Assembly: GCA_963755825.1 (NCBI GenBank)
Contig: CAVWLA010000003.1
Span: forward strand, 186,001 to 250,000
Length of the DNA stretch: 64,000 nucleotides
Direction: 5' to 3'
Source of the DNA: DATBQN01 sp963755825
GTDB taxonomy: Bacteria > Acidobacteriota > Thermoanaerobaculia > Multivoradales > UBA5704
Shown: positions 18,501 to 25,718 of the stretch, piece by piece
Layout of the letters: the number at the start of each line of letters is the position of its first letter
How positions within the stretch are numbered: the stretch's first letter is position 1
Translations under genes and position numbers: made by a program
Notes under the pieces: generated by a model
The model's input: the letters and a program-made list of their open reading frames with translations, nothing else
What the model was told of the DNA's origin: nothing
Databases searched by the model: none

Positions 18501-21182
18501 GCCGACGGCAGCCTCGAGTTCCTCGGCCGGCGCGATCACCAGGTCAAGGTGCGCGGGTTTCGCATCGAGCCCGGCGAGATCGAGGCGGCGCTCCTCGCCC
18601 ATCCCGGCGTGCGTCAGGCGGCGGTGGTGGTCTCCGCCGGCGCCGGCGACGCGCCCGAGTACCGCACCCTCGCGGCCTACATCGCCCCGCCGGCGGGCGA
18701 GGAGCCGCCCGGCACGGCGGCGCTCCGCGCCCACCTCAGCGAGCGCCTGCCCTCCTACATGATCCCGGCGAGCTTCACCGCCCTCGCCGAGCTGCCGACG
18801 ACGCCGGGCGCCAAGATCGACCGCGCCGCGCTCGCCGCCCGCGCGGCGGGAGCCGCCGGAGGACGTCGCGCCGCGCCGGCGCCCTCTCCACGGCCGGCCA
18901 CGGCGCCCCGGCCCGCCGCTCCAGATCCCGCTCCCCAGAGCGCGCCGGACGCCGCGCCGGCGCCGTTCGAGGAACTCGTCGCCGGCGTCTGGCGCGAGGT
19001 CCTCGGGGTCGAGGCGGTCGGCCGCGACGACAATTTCTTCGACGTCGGCGGCCACTCGATGCTCGTCGCCCTGGTGCACGCGCGCCTCCGCGAGGCGCTC
19101 GCCGTCGACCTCGGCATGCTCGACCTCTTCAACCACCCGACGGTCCGCGCCCTCGCCGCCCACCTCGGCGAGACGATGGCCGCCGCGGCGCCGAGGCCGC
19201 TCGGCGAGCCCGCAACGGCAGGGCTCCCATCAGCGCCAGCGGCGCCGGCCACAGCAGTCGCCACGACAGTGCGGCGCCCCGGCGAGCCGATCGCCATCGT
19301 CGGCATGGCGGGCCGCTTCCCCGGCGCCGGCGACGTCGAGACCTTCTGGACCAACCTGCGCCAAGGCATCGAGTCGGTCTCCAGCTTCCTGCCGCCGGGG
19401 GAGAGCTGGCGGCCGCCATCCGCCGGCAGCTTCCAGGTGCCGGCGGGCGGCGTGGTCGACGGCGCCGAGCTCTGGGATGCCGAGTTCTTCGGCTATGGCC
19501 GCCGCGAGGCCGAGCTGATGGACCCCCAGCAGAGGCTCTTCCTGGAGTGCGCCTGGCAGGCGATGGAGGACGCCGGCTATGGCGCGGCGCGCGACCGCGG
19601 CGGCCGGGTAGGGGTCTTCGGCGGCGTCACCCACGGCCACTACCTGACGAACCTGATGGCCCGCGGGCTGCTCGCCGAGCCGGCGGCGTCCGAGCTGGCG
19701 ACGACCGGCAACGAGCGCGACTACCTGGCGCCCCGCGTCTCGTATATGCTCGATCTCGAGGGGCCGAGCGTCAACGTCGCGGCGGCCTGCTCCACCGCCC
19801 TCGTCGCCGTCCATCTCGCCGCCACGAGCCTCGCCGCCGGCGACTGCGACCTGGCGCTCGCCGGCGGTGTGGCGATCGCCAACCGGCAGCGCGCCGGCTA
19901 CCTCTACTGGCCAGGGAGCCTCGTCTCGCCCACCGGCCGCTGCCGCCCGTTCGACGCCGCCGGCGACGGCGCCGTCGACAGCGACGGCGTGGGGATCGTC
20001 GTGCTCAAGCGCCTCGCCGACGCGCTCGCCGACAGCGACACCGTCCACGCCGTCATCCGCGGCTCGGCGATGACCAACGACGGCGCCAAGAAGGCCGGCT
20101 TCCTGGCGCCGCGGACCGACGGCCGCGCCGCCGCCGTCGCCGCCGCCCTCGCCCGCGCCGGCGTCCGTCCCGAGGAGATCGGCTTCGTCGAGGCGCACGG
20201 CAACGGCACGCCGCTGGGCGACGCGATCGAAGTATCGGCGCTCCACCACGCCTTCGGCGCCGGCGGCGGCCCCGGCTCCTGTCTCCTCGGCTCGGTCAAG
20301 GGCAACATCGGGCACACCCAGAGCGCGGCGGGCGCCGCCGGCCTGATCAAGGCGGCGCTGGCGCTCGAGCACCGCGAGATCCCGCCCACCCTCCACTTCG
20401 AGCGCGCCGGCTCCGAGATCGACCTCGCCGCCGGACCGTTCCAGGTCAACACCCGCCTGGAGCGCTGGGAGAGCGAGGGAATGCCGCGGCGCGCCGGGGT
20501 GAGCTCCTTCGGCCACGGTGGGACCAACGTCCATGTCGTGCTCGAGGAGGCGCCGGCCATGCTGGCCACGCCGGCCACGTCCTCCACTCGGCCCTGGCAC
20601 CTCCTGCTCCTCTCGGCGCGGACCGAGCCGGCGCTTGCCGCGGCGACGGCGCGGCTCGCCCGCCATCTCGAAGCCCATCCGGAGCAGGCGATCGAGGACG
20701 TCGCCTACACCCTTCAGGTCGGGCGCCAGAGCTTCGTCCGCCGCCGCGCGGTCCTCTGCCGAGACCGCGAGGAGGCGCTCGCCGGCCTCGCCGACCTCGA
20801 CCCGGCGCGGGTCGCGACGCGGACGGCTCCTCGCCGCCCCCCTCGCTCACCCTCCTGTTGCCGGGGTCGGACGGCCGGCCCGGCCTGGGCGGCGACCTCT
20901 ACGGCTCTGAGCCGACCTTCCGCGCCGCCTACGACCGGGTCGCCGAGCAGCTCGCCGACCCGCTCGACCACGACCTGCGGACGGACTTTCTACCGGACAC
21001 CGCGGGCGCCGCGGCCGATCCGGCGCTCGACGTGGCGGCGCTCTTCGCCTACCAGCTGGCGCTCGCCGAGACGCTCCGCGCCTGGGGGGTCGCGGCCGAG
21101 CTCCTGCTGGGGGCCGGGCCGGGGGAGATCGCCGCCGCCACCCTCGCCGGCACCCTCGCCCTCGCCGACGCCGCGGAGCTGA
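12507..21182 (+). CDS. NRPS-PKS hybrid (C-A-T-C-A-T-KS-), frameshifted before the AT region
   Basis: The ORF is 2891 codons, but only about the first 2775 are the real frame. Approximate residues: C1 24-470 (HHAVIDAW, a DA variant of HHxxxDG), A1 488-1018, T1 (GGQS near 1066), C2 1128-1565 (HHVVSDG), A2 1592-2108, T2 (GGHS near 2182), ketosynthase 2258-2678. The KS has its catalytic Cys (AACSTALV, codon 19788-19790) and both His motifs (EAHGNGT, NIGH), so it looks competent to condense an extender unit onto the peptide. The KS-AT linker then leaves frame within a C6 run at 20837-20842; adding one C gives a smooth continuation (TAPRRPPSLTLLLPG). Past that point this frame to 21182 is out-of-frame sequence. 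A1 carries a Gly/Asp-rich insert. Neither A code can be assigned with confidence. The start is ATG 12507, coupled by ATGA to the mini-ORF. Confidence 0.9.
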   Translation: MSLVETDRAAAEPAGGEVAIAAASFAQARLWLLDRLAPGLATYNVPLALAMGGGLDPAALAAAFDALAARHETLRTTLAEDAGEDGQPVQVIAPPSGLPVPWIDLAGLACPDGAAKREALATIAREASRPFDLARPPLVRVFLFRLAAGDHVLFVNAHHAVIDAWSLGILVRDLMALYGEASGGRPAALPALPIQYADFAAWQREWLQGETLERRLAFWRQLLAGAPAAISLPTDRPRRTGTEPAADDDAGAHALFYLPVDAGLAELGRAAGATPFMLLLAAFQALLCRLSGQRDLVVGTTFANRDASEVENLIGLFVNTVALRARLDDDPPFGEHLARVRDAAVAAFAHADLPFEMLVEELRPERRLAGNPLFEVAFVFQRPPAAGEEARGLVFEALEVHNGSAKFDLSLHLMDLGRVLRAFWEYRRALFDPATVERFSRRLATLLADAAANPALRISELALLDDAERRQIAAWSREPAAVPALPAPTVLEIFAAQAARTPERVAATFADEALSYRALDRRAGRLARRLRALGAGRERPVALLVDRSLDLAVAVLGTLRAGAACVPLDPDYPRERLALMVAESGAAVLAAHRGRRDRLPAHDLPVVFLDEEPPDPTADGPAGEPPPPLDDDLAYVLFTSGSTGRPKGVALPHRALANLLAWQLAAGEDGGPGGDGDGGGRPTLQLASLSFDISFQEIFATWGEGGTLVLLADEVRRDPEALLDLLDRRQIARVFLPSIALQALAGAAADQPADRPADRPAPRALRELVTAGEQLQVTARVRQLCRRLPGVRLHNHYGPTEAHVVSALALAGEPLDWPALPAIGRPIPGATIRLLDGWLEPVAIGVPGEIYIGGVCLARGYHGRPELTAERFLPDPGDRAADERQLDPRAAPSYGARLYRTGDLARYGPHGVIEYLGRADGQVKVRGVRVEPAEIEAALAAHPRIGECAVAAWRGEGGEISLAAYVVGRGGPAPPLPPPRALRDFLRGKLPDAMVPGAFVELAALPRTPSGKVDRAALPAPGVDATAPPGFTAPRTPVEEMLAGIWSGVLQLARIGIHDDFFELGGQSLKATTVAAQARSAFGVELGARALFEAPTVAELALHVERLRQAAAGLELPPIRPLPRRGEPPLSFSQQRLWFLDRLSGGESPFYNIAVAMRLVGRLDPAALERALAEIVRRHEALRTTFRAAAGGEPVEVIHPPAGFPLPLLDLGDLPAGTLRGELERLARQHARRPFALDRGPLLRLTLVRLGGGEGHGLLLSMHHVVSDGWSLEVFIRELAALYPAFANGLPSPLPELPVQYADFAIWQRRWLAGPVLAAQLAYWTARLAGAPFTLELPTDHPRPTRQTYEGGAERLQVPEPLAAALAALARGERATLFMVLLAAFAALLERQSGQDDMLLGTPIANRNRAEVEGLIGAFVNTLVMRVELAGDPPFAGLLARVRETALGAYAHQDLPFERLVEELQPSRDLSRNPLFQVSFSMGSTPWHHFDLPELGIASLGFELGNEMELFDLTLQIFEVPGGLDVRLAYNARLFDAATIARLGRHFETLLAAVAGDRRLAPATVPLLAAEERRQLALWSGGASAAGVAPTTAAALFAARAARPAEAPALAWSASGELSYEELDRRANRLARHLAAAGIGPEAVVALALDDAVDFATAVLAVWKAGGAFLPLPPDLPRERAAWLLADSGARLIVRRASAGAAGGTLAAAPDIPVLDLGAEAAAIARRDAAPAPEPEPPARLAYLIYTSGSTGRPKGVEVSHAALAAHALEFARRLGLAPGDRVLQIASFAFDVALDELVPTLAAGATFVAWRPEAIDPAALARVLAERAITVVNLPTALWHQAARAWAEGGLPVPRAALAALRWVLVGGEALPPRALELWRRTPLASVPLANGYGPTEAVVTATLHVAASEPNAEPNTDELERLPIGRPFAGRALHLLDRRGEPVAPGAAGEIHLGGAPLARGYRGDPGRTAEAFVPDPFGALPGARLYRTGDLARFRADGSLEFLGRRDHQVKVRGFRIEPGEIEAALLAHPGVRQAAVVVSAGAGDAPEYRTLAAYIAPPAGEEPPGTAALRAHLSERLPSYMIPASFTALAELPTTPGAKIDRAALAARAAGAAGGRRAAPAPSPRPATAPRPAAPDPAPQSAPDAAPAPFEELVAGVWREVLGVEAVGRDDNFFDVGGHSMLVALVHARLREALAVDLGMLDLFNHPTVRALAAHLGETMAAAAPRPLGEPATAGLPSAPAAPATAVATTVRRPGEPIAIVGMAGRFPGAGDVETFWTNLRQGIESVSSFLPPGESWRPPSAGSFQVPAGGVVDGAELWDAEFFGYGRREAELMDPQQRLFLECAWQAMEDAGYGAARDRGGRVGVFGGVTHGHYLTNLMARGLLAEPAASELATTGNERDYLAPRVSYMLDLEGPSVNVAAACSTALVAVHLAATSLAAGDCDLALAGGVAIANRQRAGYLYWPGSLVSPTGRCRPFDAAGDGAVDSDGVGIVVLKRLADALADSDTVHAVIRGSAMTNDGAKKAGFLAPRTDGRAAAVAAALARAGVRPEEIGFVEAHGNGTPLGDAIEVSALHHAFGAGGGPGSCLLGSVKGNIGHTQSAAGAAGLIKAALALEHREIPPTLHFERAGSEIDLAAGPFQVNTRLERWESEGMPRRAGVSSFGHGGTNVHVVLEEAPAMLATPATSSTRPWHLLLLSARTEPALAAATARLARHLEAHPEQAIEDVAYTLQVGRQSFVRRRAVLCRDREEALAGLADLDPARVATRTAPRRPPRSPSCCRGRTAGPAWAATSTALSRPSAPPTTGSPSSSPTRSTTTCGRTFYRTPRAPRPIRRSTWRRSSPTSWRSPRRSAPGGSRPSSCWGPGRGRSPPPPSPAPSPSPTPRS

Positions 21183-21712
21183 TCGCCCTGTGGGTCCGCC
21201 GCGCGCCGCGGGAGGCCTGGCCCGCAGCCCTCGCCGCCATGCCTCGCAATGCGCCGGCGATCCCCTGGATCTCGGCCGCCACCGGCCGCCGCCGGGCAGC
21301 CGGCGAGACCCTCGATCCCGAGCGCTGGGTCGACGAGCTGACCGCCGAGCCGCAGCTCGCATCAGCCCTCGGCCCCCTCCTCGCCGACCGCTTCCGCCTC
21401 CTGCTCCCCCTCGGCCCGCCGGCGAGCCTCATCGCCGCGGCGCGCACGGCGGCGGGCGACGCCGGCGCGGCCGCGGTCACCGCCGCCCTGCCGCCGCCGG
21501 CGGCCGGCGAGCTCCCGGAGCCCGCGGCCCTCCTCGCCACGCTGGGCAACCTCTGGCTCGCCGGGATCGACGTCGACTGGAAGCGCTATCACCAGGGAGA
21601 GGCACGCCGGCGCCTGCCGCTCCCCACCTACCCCTTCGAGCGCCAGCGCTATTGGATCGACGCGCCGGACGACGCGGAGATGCGGCGGGGCGCCGCGGAG
21701 GGTGGCTCGTAG
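20843..21712 (+). pseudogene. Collapsed acyltransferase (AT) remnant, displaced frame
   Basis: This is the continuation of the NRPS-PKS gene in the frame one base earlier, ending at TAG 21710-21712. It can be aligned by eye to a PKS acyltransferase: an N-terminal LLLPGSDG (normally FPGQG), the region around the nucleophile elbow, then PAIPWISAATG and the post-AT LPTYPFERQRYWI motif. The elbow reads GAGPGE (21110-21127) where GHSxGE is expected, so the catalytic Ser is lost. About 100 residues including the small subdomain and the HAFHS histidine are missing. No KR, DH or ACP follows. Either the module relies on a trans-acting AT and carrier, or it is decaying. Without the frameshift it would be the C-terminus of the preceding protein. 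Confidence 0.7.
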
Positions 21713-21868
21713 AGGATCTCGCCATTTCGGCGCGCTCCGGCCAGAGGTTCAGCGAAGCTCTTCGACCCGACCGGCGGGTGGGAGGGACGTCCCGGTCACC
21801 GCAACCGACCGCCCGGCAGGCTCGCCGCCGGTTCAGGTGAGGGAGACCGGCGAGCTGGTGCCGCGGCG

Positions 21869-22170
21869 GGCAGTTTAGGCGACGGAAACTGCCGGCCAGG
21901 CGACGCGGCAGGCAGTTTAGATGATGGAAACTGCCTTCCACGCGACGCGGCAGGCAGTTTCGGTGATGGAAACTGCCTGCCGCCGAACGCGGCAGGCAGT
22001 TTAGATGACGGAAACTGCCGTCCACGTGACGCGGCAGGCAGTTTAGGTGATGGAAACTGCCTTCCCCGGAACGCGGCAGGCAGTTTAGGCGATGAAAACT
22101 GCCTTCCCGAGAACGCGGCGGGCAGTTTAGGTGACGGAAACTGCCGTCCAGGCGACGCGGCGGGCAGTTT
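21869..22170. repeat. Tandem 42-bp repeat array with a hairpin in each unit (7 full, 1 partial)
   Basis: GGCAGTTT recurs at 21869, 21911, 21953, 21995, 22037, 22079, 22121 and 22163, exactly 42 bp apart. In the first seven units AAACTGCC follows after a 9-bp loop (at 21886, 21928, 21970, 22012, 22054, 22096, 22138). Each unit is thus an 8-bp inverted repeat; the third extends to a perfect 14-bp stem (21947-21960 with 21970-21983). About 31 bp are conserved per unit and about 11 bp vary in a limited way (for example TTCCACGCGAC, GTCCAGGCGAC). The array lies 157 bp after the NRPS-PKS stop. The minus strand is open across it as a 14-residue repeat (core GSFHHLNCLPRR), but no start or Shine-Dalgarno supports translation. 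I see no other gene in 21713-22168. Confidence 0.9.
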
Positions 22171-22393
22171 AGGTGATGCGGAAGGACGTGCGGTCGACCG
22201 CGCCAGGGCTGCGGGTGATGTCGAAGGGCTTGCCGAGAAGATATTCGGCCCTGCCCGTGGGCGCCCCAGGACGCCGATCAGCCGCGGCGGAGCGCCAGGC
22301 TGTCCGGCGCGGCCGGGCGGCGGCCGCGTCGGATCGGTCGCCGCGGCGGGCGGAGGCGCCGATCGCCTCCGGGCCCGCCGCGTGGCGGCACTA
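22169..22393 (-). pseudogene. Possible gene remnant, C-terminal fragment only
   Basis: On the minus strand, between an in-frame TAG near 22391 and TAA at 22171-22169, the frame reads about 70 residues ending GRAEYLLGKPFDITRSPGAV then DRTSFRIT. The last ~35 residues look like a real protein C-terminus in composition, but there is no usable start codon. It may be a truncated gene left by rearrangement. Its stop codon lies in the last, partial unit of the 42-bp repeat array. I do not recognise the family. Confidence 0.25.
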
Positions 22394-22396
22394 GCT

Positions 22397-22996
22397 CTAC
22401 GTCCCCGCCTTGGCGGCGGTTGCGGGGCAGGAGCGGGCGGGCGGATTCGGCTTGTAGCCTTTCTCCGTGCCCACCTTGAAGAAGTAGTCGTTGGCGAACT
22501 TGCTGGCAGCCGGCGTGGCCGCGGACCACACCTTGTCGCACGCGGCGGTCTTGCACTGGCTGTCCGGCACCAGGATCACGGCCGCGCTCTGCTCGACGGG
22601 GCAGGTGCAGACAGCCTTCAAGGGATTCTTGGGATCGGGCTTGCAGGGCGAGCCGTAGCACCAGGCCCAGAGGGTCGAGGCACTGGTGCAGGAGACCGTC
22701 TCGTGGCCCGGGTTGAAGAGGTTCGAATAGGTCGAGACCAGGTTCTGCCGGCGGTCCTCGCAGGTGTCGGGTCCCATCGACCAGCCGTTGATGATGTCGC
22801 AGGAGCAGTCGATGGTGCCGCCGACCGCAGGCATGCCGTGGGGCGTCGGGCAGTACGCCTTGATGCAGAGCGCGTAGCGGCCGTGGCAGAAGACGGCGTT
22901 GCCGCCGAAGGTGGGCGGGGCGGCGGGCGCCGCGAAGGCCGAGGCTGCGAAGGCAGCGAAGCAGACCAAACCGAAAAGCAGCGGCTTTCTCATCAT
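22397..22996 (-). CDS. Secreted Cys-rich protein of unknown function
   Basis: 199 residues with a clear signal peptide: MMRKP, a hydrophobic core LLFGLVCFAAFAASAFA and an AxA-type cleavage site near residue 23. The mature part has 14 cysteines, several in close pairs (IDCSCDI, AVCTCPV, AWCYGSPCK), suggesting a disulfide-stabilised exported protein. There are aromatic/Gly turns but no domain I recognise. GGGAGGAG (about 23001-23007) precedes the start; spacing favours the second ATG (22993), giving 198 residues, over the first (22996). A 181-bp gap separates it from the lipoprotein gene upstream on the same strand. It has no obvious link to peptide synthesis. Confidence 0.8.
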   Translation of the reverse strand: MMRKPLLFGLVCFAAFAASAFAAPAAPPTFGGNAVFCHGRYALCIKAYCPTPHGMPAVGGTIDCSCDIINGWSMGPDTCEDRRQNLVSTYSNLFNPGHETVSCTSASTLWAWCYGSPCKPDPKNPLKAVCTCPVEQSAAVILVPDSQCKTAACDKVWSAATPAASKFANDYFFKVGTEKGYKPNPPARSCPATAAKAGT

Positions 22997-23177
22997 GTCT
23001 CCTCCCAGAGATCGTCCATGAGGCTTCGGCGCGAGCAGACCTCGCGAAAGGCCGGCGTGACGCGCGCGCGAAACGAAGCAACAGGTTCGGGGCGATGTTA
23101 GCGGACCCTCCTCGGATTCTCAATCCGCGGGAGGCCGGCGGGGCGAGGATCGCCGGGCAAGCCGCTCCCGATTTGCC

Positions 23178-23882
23178 TCAGGACGCTCGGGCGCGCTGGT
23201 CCAGCTGGCGCGTGTACTCGGCAGAGACCTGATCGAACGCCTTTTGGACATTCCAAGTGAAAGGCTGACCGGCCTTCGCGGCGGCCAGATCGATGGCGGC
23301 CTTGAAGTCGACCACCTCGATCCCGTTCACCTGGAAATGAACGTCGAGCCGTGGCTCCTCTCCCCAAGCGACGCCGGCGGCGTTGAAGGTGGCCGGAAAG
23401 TCGAGGGTCAGCGTCTGCAGCTGGCTGAGGGCCGAGATCTGAAGAGCGGTCCACTGCGAAGCATCGATCGGCTCGAAGAGGAGCTCGGGCGCGCCCTGCG
23501 TCGGCGACGAGGGTGAGCTGTGCCCCAGGAGTCGATACGTCGTGCCCGCGCTCGAAACGAGCCGGGCCTCGGTCAAGAAGGTCATCGCTGGCGCACCGGC
23601 CTGCGCCGCGGGTCCCTGCAGGTCTGAAAAGTCGACGACCATCTTGACCGTGTAGACGACGTCCTTGCGCCGGCGCAGGTCCGCGAGCTCGGCCTGCAGC
23701 TGGCTGGTCTGGTGCTGGAGATCGCCATTCTGTCCCTGCAGGCTGCCGTTCTCGGCGATGCAGGACTGCAGCTTGCCTCGGCTGTCGTCCACGTCGCAGC
23801 TCAGAGCGGCGAGCGGAACAAACCAGAGCATCATGGCGATACAGCGATATCTCGTCGCCTTCCTTCTCGCCGCACTCCTCAT
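23178..23882 (-). CDS. Predicted lipoprotein with short coiled coil, unknown function
   Basis: 234 residues from ATG 23882. The N-terminus (MRSAARRKATRYR, then CIAMMLWFVPLAALSC) is a basic segment plus hydrophobic core ending in a near-lipobox, with Cys 29 as the likely lipidated residue. Residues ~35-70 (ENGSLQGQNGDLQHQTSQLQ and following) form a Gln/Leu-rich heptad-like coiled coil. The rest is a soluble domain with alternating strands that I do not recognise. Start choice: ATG 23882 lies 7 nt after a TATAGT -10-like hexamer (minus strand), suggesting a leaderless message. An alternative ATG at 23906 has a GGGAGGAG Shine-Dalgarno (within 23912-23922) and would add eight residues. It is divergent from the next lipoprotein gene. 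Confidence 0.7.
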   Translation of the reverse strand: MRSAARRKATRYRCIAMMLWFVPLAALSCDVDDSRGKLQSCIAENGSLQGQNGDLQHQTSQLQAELADLRRRKDVVYTVKMVVDFSDLQGPAAQAGAPAMTFLTEARLVSSAGTTYRLLGHSSPSSPTQGAPELLFEPIDASQWTALQISALSQLQTLTLDFPATFNAAGVAWGEEPRLDVHFQVNGIEVVDFKAAIDLAAAKAGQPFTWNVQKAFDQVSAEYTRQLDQRARAS

Positions 23883-23907
23883 GATCGCGACTATACTGTT
23901 TTCCATG
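23880..23907. promoter_or_regulatory. Symmetric bidirectional promoter with leaderless starts
   Basis: The sequence ACTATACT contains TATACT on the plus strand (23892-23897) and TATAGT on the minus strand (23895-23890). Each hexamer is followed by exactly 7 nt and then an ATG: plus ATG 23905, minus ATG 23882. Transcription starting at the usual distance would begin at or next to each A of ATG. No convincing -35 element is visible on either side. Confidence 0.4.
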
Positions 23908-25671
23908 CGAAGACTCCTCCCGGCGCTGGTGCTCCTGGGCGCCAGCCTTCTCCTCACCGGTTGCATCGCGGAATTCCTGGCGGAAGGCGGCGCGGTCGAA
24001 GGCCTCGCCGGCGTCGAGGCCGGCGCGGCGACCGCCGCCGAAGCCGCGGAGGCGGTGGCAGCGGCGGCGGCGGAGTCGGAGGCCACGGGAACGATCGCGG
24101 CGCGGGTGGCAAGCGGCCAGCTCGCCGTCGACTCGGGTGCCATGCGGTCGGTCCTCGCGGAGCTGACCGAGGGCGGGGGGGTGCGATCGCTGGATCTCGA
24201 CTCGGCAGGCGTCTTGTTCCACGAAGGTCGCGCCCTGGCGCAGATTGGCGAGGATGGCGCGATCACCGTCGAGCGGAGCTTCGGCGGTAGAGCGCTCGTC
24301 GGCCGCATCGCGGACGGCAGGCTCTGGTCCGTGGACGGAGGCGGTGCGTTGCGGCATGCCATCGGCGAGCTCCGCGGCTTCGTGCCGGGTTCCGGTGTCG
24401 AGTTGTACGACAACCCGTTCTCCTCCGAGACGACCTTCCGCGTGCTCGAGCCGCGCAGCGTCGTCGAGGTGCTCGAACGGCGCGGAGGATGGCTCGAGAT
24501 TCGTCTGGTAAGTGGCGAGAAGGGTTGGGTTTGGAGCCCTCTGGTCGCGGTGACCGCTCTCCTCGGAGCGCGTCACGACCGGCAGTCCAGCGACTCTCTC
24601 CAGCCCGGAGACGAGGAGCGGTGCGTGGTTCTCGCCAGCGGCCGAGTGATCCGTGGACGTGTCCTCGACCGAGTCGGCTCAGGGACGAGGCTGCAGACGA
24701 ATCCCAATGAGCAGGTCGCTCTCGACGACGCGGCGGTAGCTCGGGCCGAGTCCTGCCGCGACACCGAGAGCCTCGACTGGACAGCAGGCAGCTATGCGGT
24801 CGCTCTGCAGACGGGAGCGATCCTCTACGCGCGTTCCTACGCAGTCGTCGGGGACGCCGCCGCCCTCACCCTGGGCGATGGCGCGAGGGTCTTCATCAGC
24901 CGGAGCCTCCTCAGTGGACCGCCGGCCACGCCAAGGGCGCTCGAGTCGCCGGCCCAGGGCGAGGTACAGCCGGCCATCGGAAGCCTCCAAGCCATGGAGA
25001 GGTCGGTCTCCTTCGGCGAGCCACAGCCGGAGAATGCGGCGGAGATCCCTGCGGAGGGTCCGGCTGTCCCCCTGGGCTCCGAGGGCTGGCGGCGAGCCCA
25101 GCGCGACGTTCGGACGCAGCTTACGGACGGCCGCCAGGTGGGCGGAGCGAATGAAGAGGGCCAGAACCGAAAGGGAGGCTTCTACGGTTGGGGAAGCCTG
25201 GGAGGAGGTCGCCCGACGCGTCAGTTCGAGGAGCATCCTCCCCGCGACGCCGCACAGGGAAGGAGAAACACTCGCGACGAGCCCCGGTCCGACGAGCCGC
25301 GCGATGGCCGGCCGGCCAGCCGCAAGCGCGATGACACGGATGGCTTCGCTGACAATCACGGCGACCGCTGGGCACGCCCGGAGGCGCCCACGGACGGCTC
25401 CTGGCCGCGCCCTCAGCCGCGCAATCCCCGGAGCTCGGACGATCTCGGCCCCGATGGCCCGCGCACCGCCTCACCGATCCGCCGCCAACGTCCCGAGGCT
25501 GGAGGTTTCGGCGGCGACGGCAGCGAACATCGGCAGCGCCCCGAGCCCCACGCGCCCGCCTTCGGCGGCCCTTCGGGCGGCAGACCTTCGGCGCGACCGG
25601 CGCCGGCCCCACGGCCACCATCGCGACCGCCGCAAACCTCGTCCGGAGGCTCGCATCACCCGCATGGGTGA
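23905..25671 (+). CDS. Predicted lipoprotein with SH3b-like domain and disordered C-terminus
   Basis: 588 residues. MRRLLPALVLLGASLLLTGC is a textbook lipoprotein signal with lipobox LTGC (Cys 20). An Ala/Glu-rich segment follows. Residues ~165-220 (VELYDNPFSSETTFRVLEPR, ending GEKGWVWSPLV) resemble a bacterial SH3-like (SH3b) fold, often used to bind cell wall or protein partners. From about residue 400 the chain is rich in Pro, Arg, Gly and Asp and probably disordered; it ends in a His/Gly-rich tail. The start at 23905 is favoured over upstream ATGs (23833, 23881) because it gives a clean signal peptide and fits the 7-nt spacing from TATACT. It probably resides in the outer membrane or periplasm. 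It shares its promoter region with the divergent lipoprotein, and the pair may act together, but function is unknown. Confidence 0.75.
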   Translation: MRRLLPALVLLGASLLLTGCIAEFLAEGGAVEGLAGVEAGAATAAEAAEAVAAAAAESEATGTIAARVASGQLAVDSGAMRSVLAELTEGGGVRSLDLDSAGVLFHEGRALAQIGEDGAITVERSFGGRALVGRIADGRLWSVDGGGALRHAIGELRGFVPGSGVELYDNPFSSETTFRVLEPRSVVEVLERRGGWLEIRLVSGEKGWVWSPLVAVTALLGARHDRQSSDSLQPGDEERCVVLASGRVIRGRVLDRVGSGTRLQTNPNEQVALDDAAVARAESCRDTESLDWTAGSYAVALQTGAILYARSYAVVGDAAALTLGDGARVFISRSLLSGPPATPRALESPAQGEVQPAIGSLQAMERSVSFGEPQPENAAEIPAEGPAVPLGSEGWRRAQRDVRTQLTDGRQVGGANEEGQNRKGGFYGWGSLGGGRPTRQFEEHPPRDAAQGRRNTRDEPRSDEPRDGRPASRKRDDTDGFADNHGDRWARPEAPTDGSWPRPQPRNPRSSDDLGPDGPRTASPIRRQRPEAGGFGGDGSEHRQRPEPHAPAFGGPSGGRPSARPAPAPRPPSRPPQTSSGGSHHPHG

Positions 25672-25718
25672 GAAATCCAAGCTCGTACCGAACCGAGCCC
25701 GCCATGGGCGATGAGCTG

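Noticed and set aside
20843..21712. A functional acyltransferase
   Set aside because: The nucleophile motif is GAGPG and the second half of the catalytic core is missing.
21477..22025. Minus-strand repeat protein across the 42-bp array
   Set aside because: The frame is open but begins only at a GTG inside a repeat with no Shine-Dalgarno, and its other half is antisense to the real AT remnant coding sequence.
21869..22170. CRISPR array
   Set aside because: The period is 42 bp with only about 11 variable bases that are themselves similar between units; there are no unique spacers and no cas genes.
22173..22394. 73-aa plus-strand ORF after the repeat array
   Set aside because: Composition is that of a shadow frame; the minus strand gives a more protein-like reading there.
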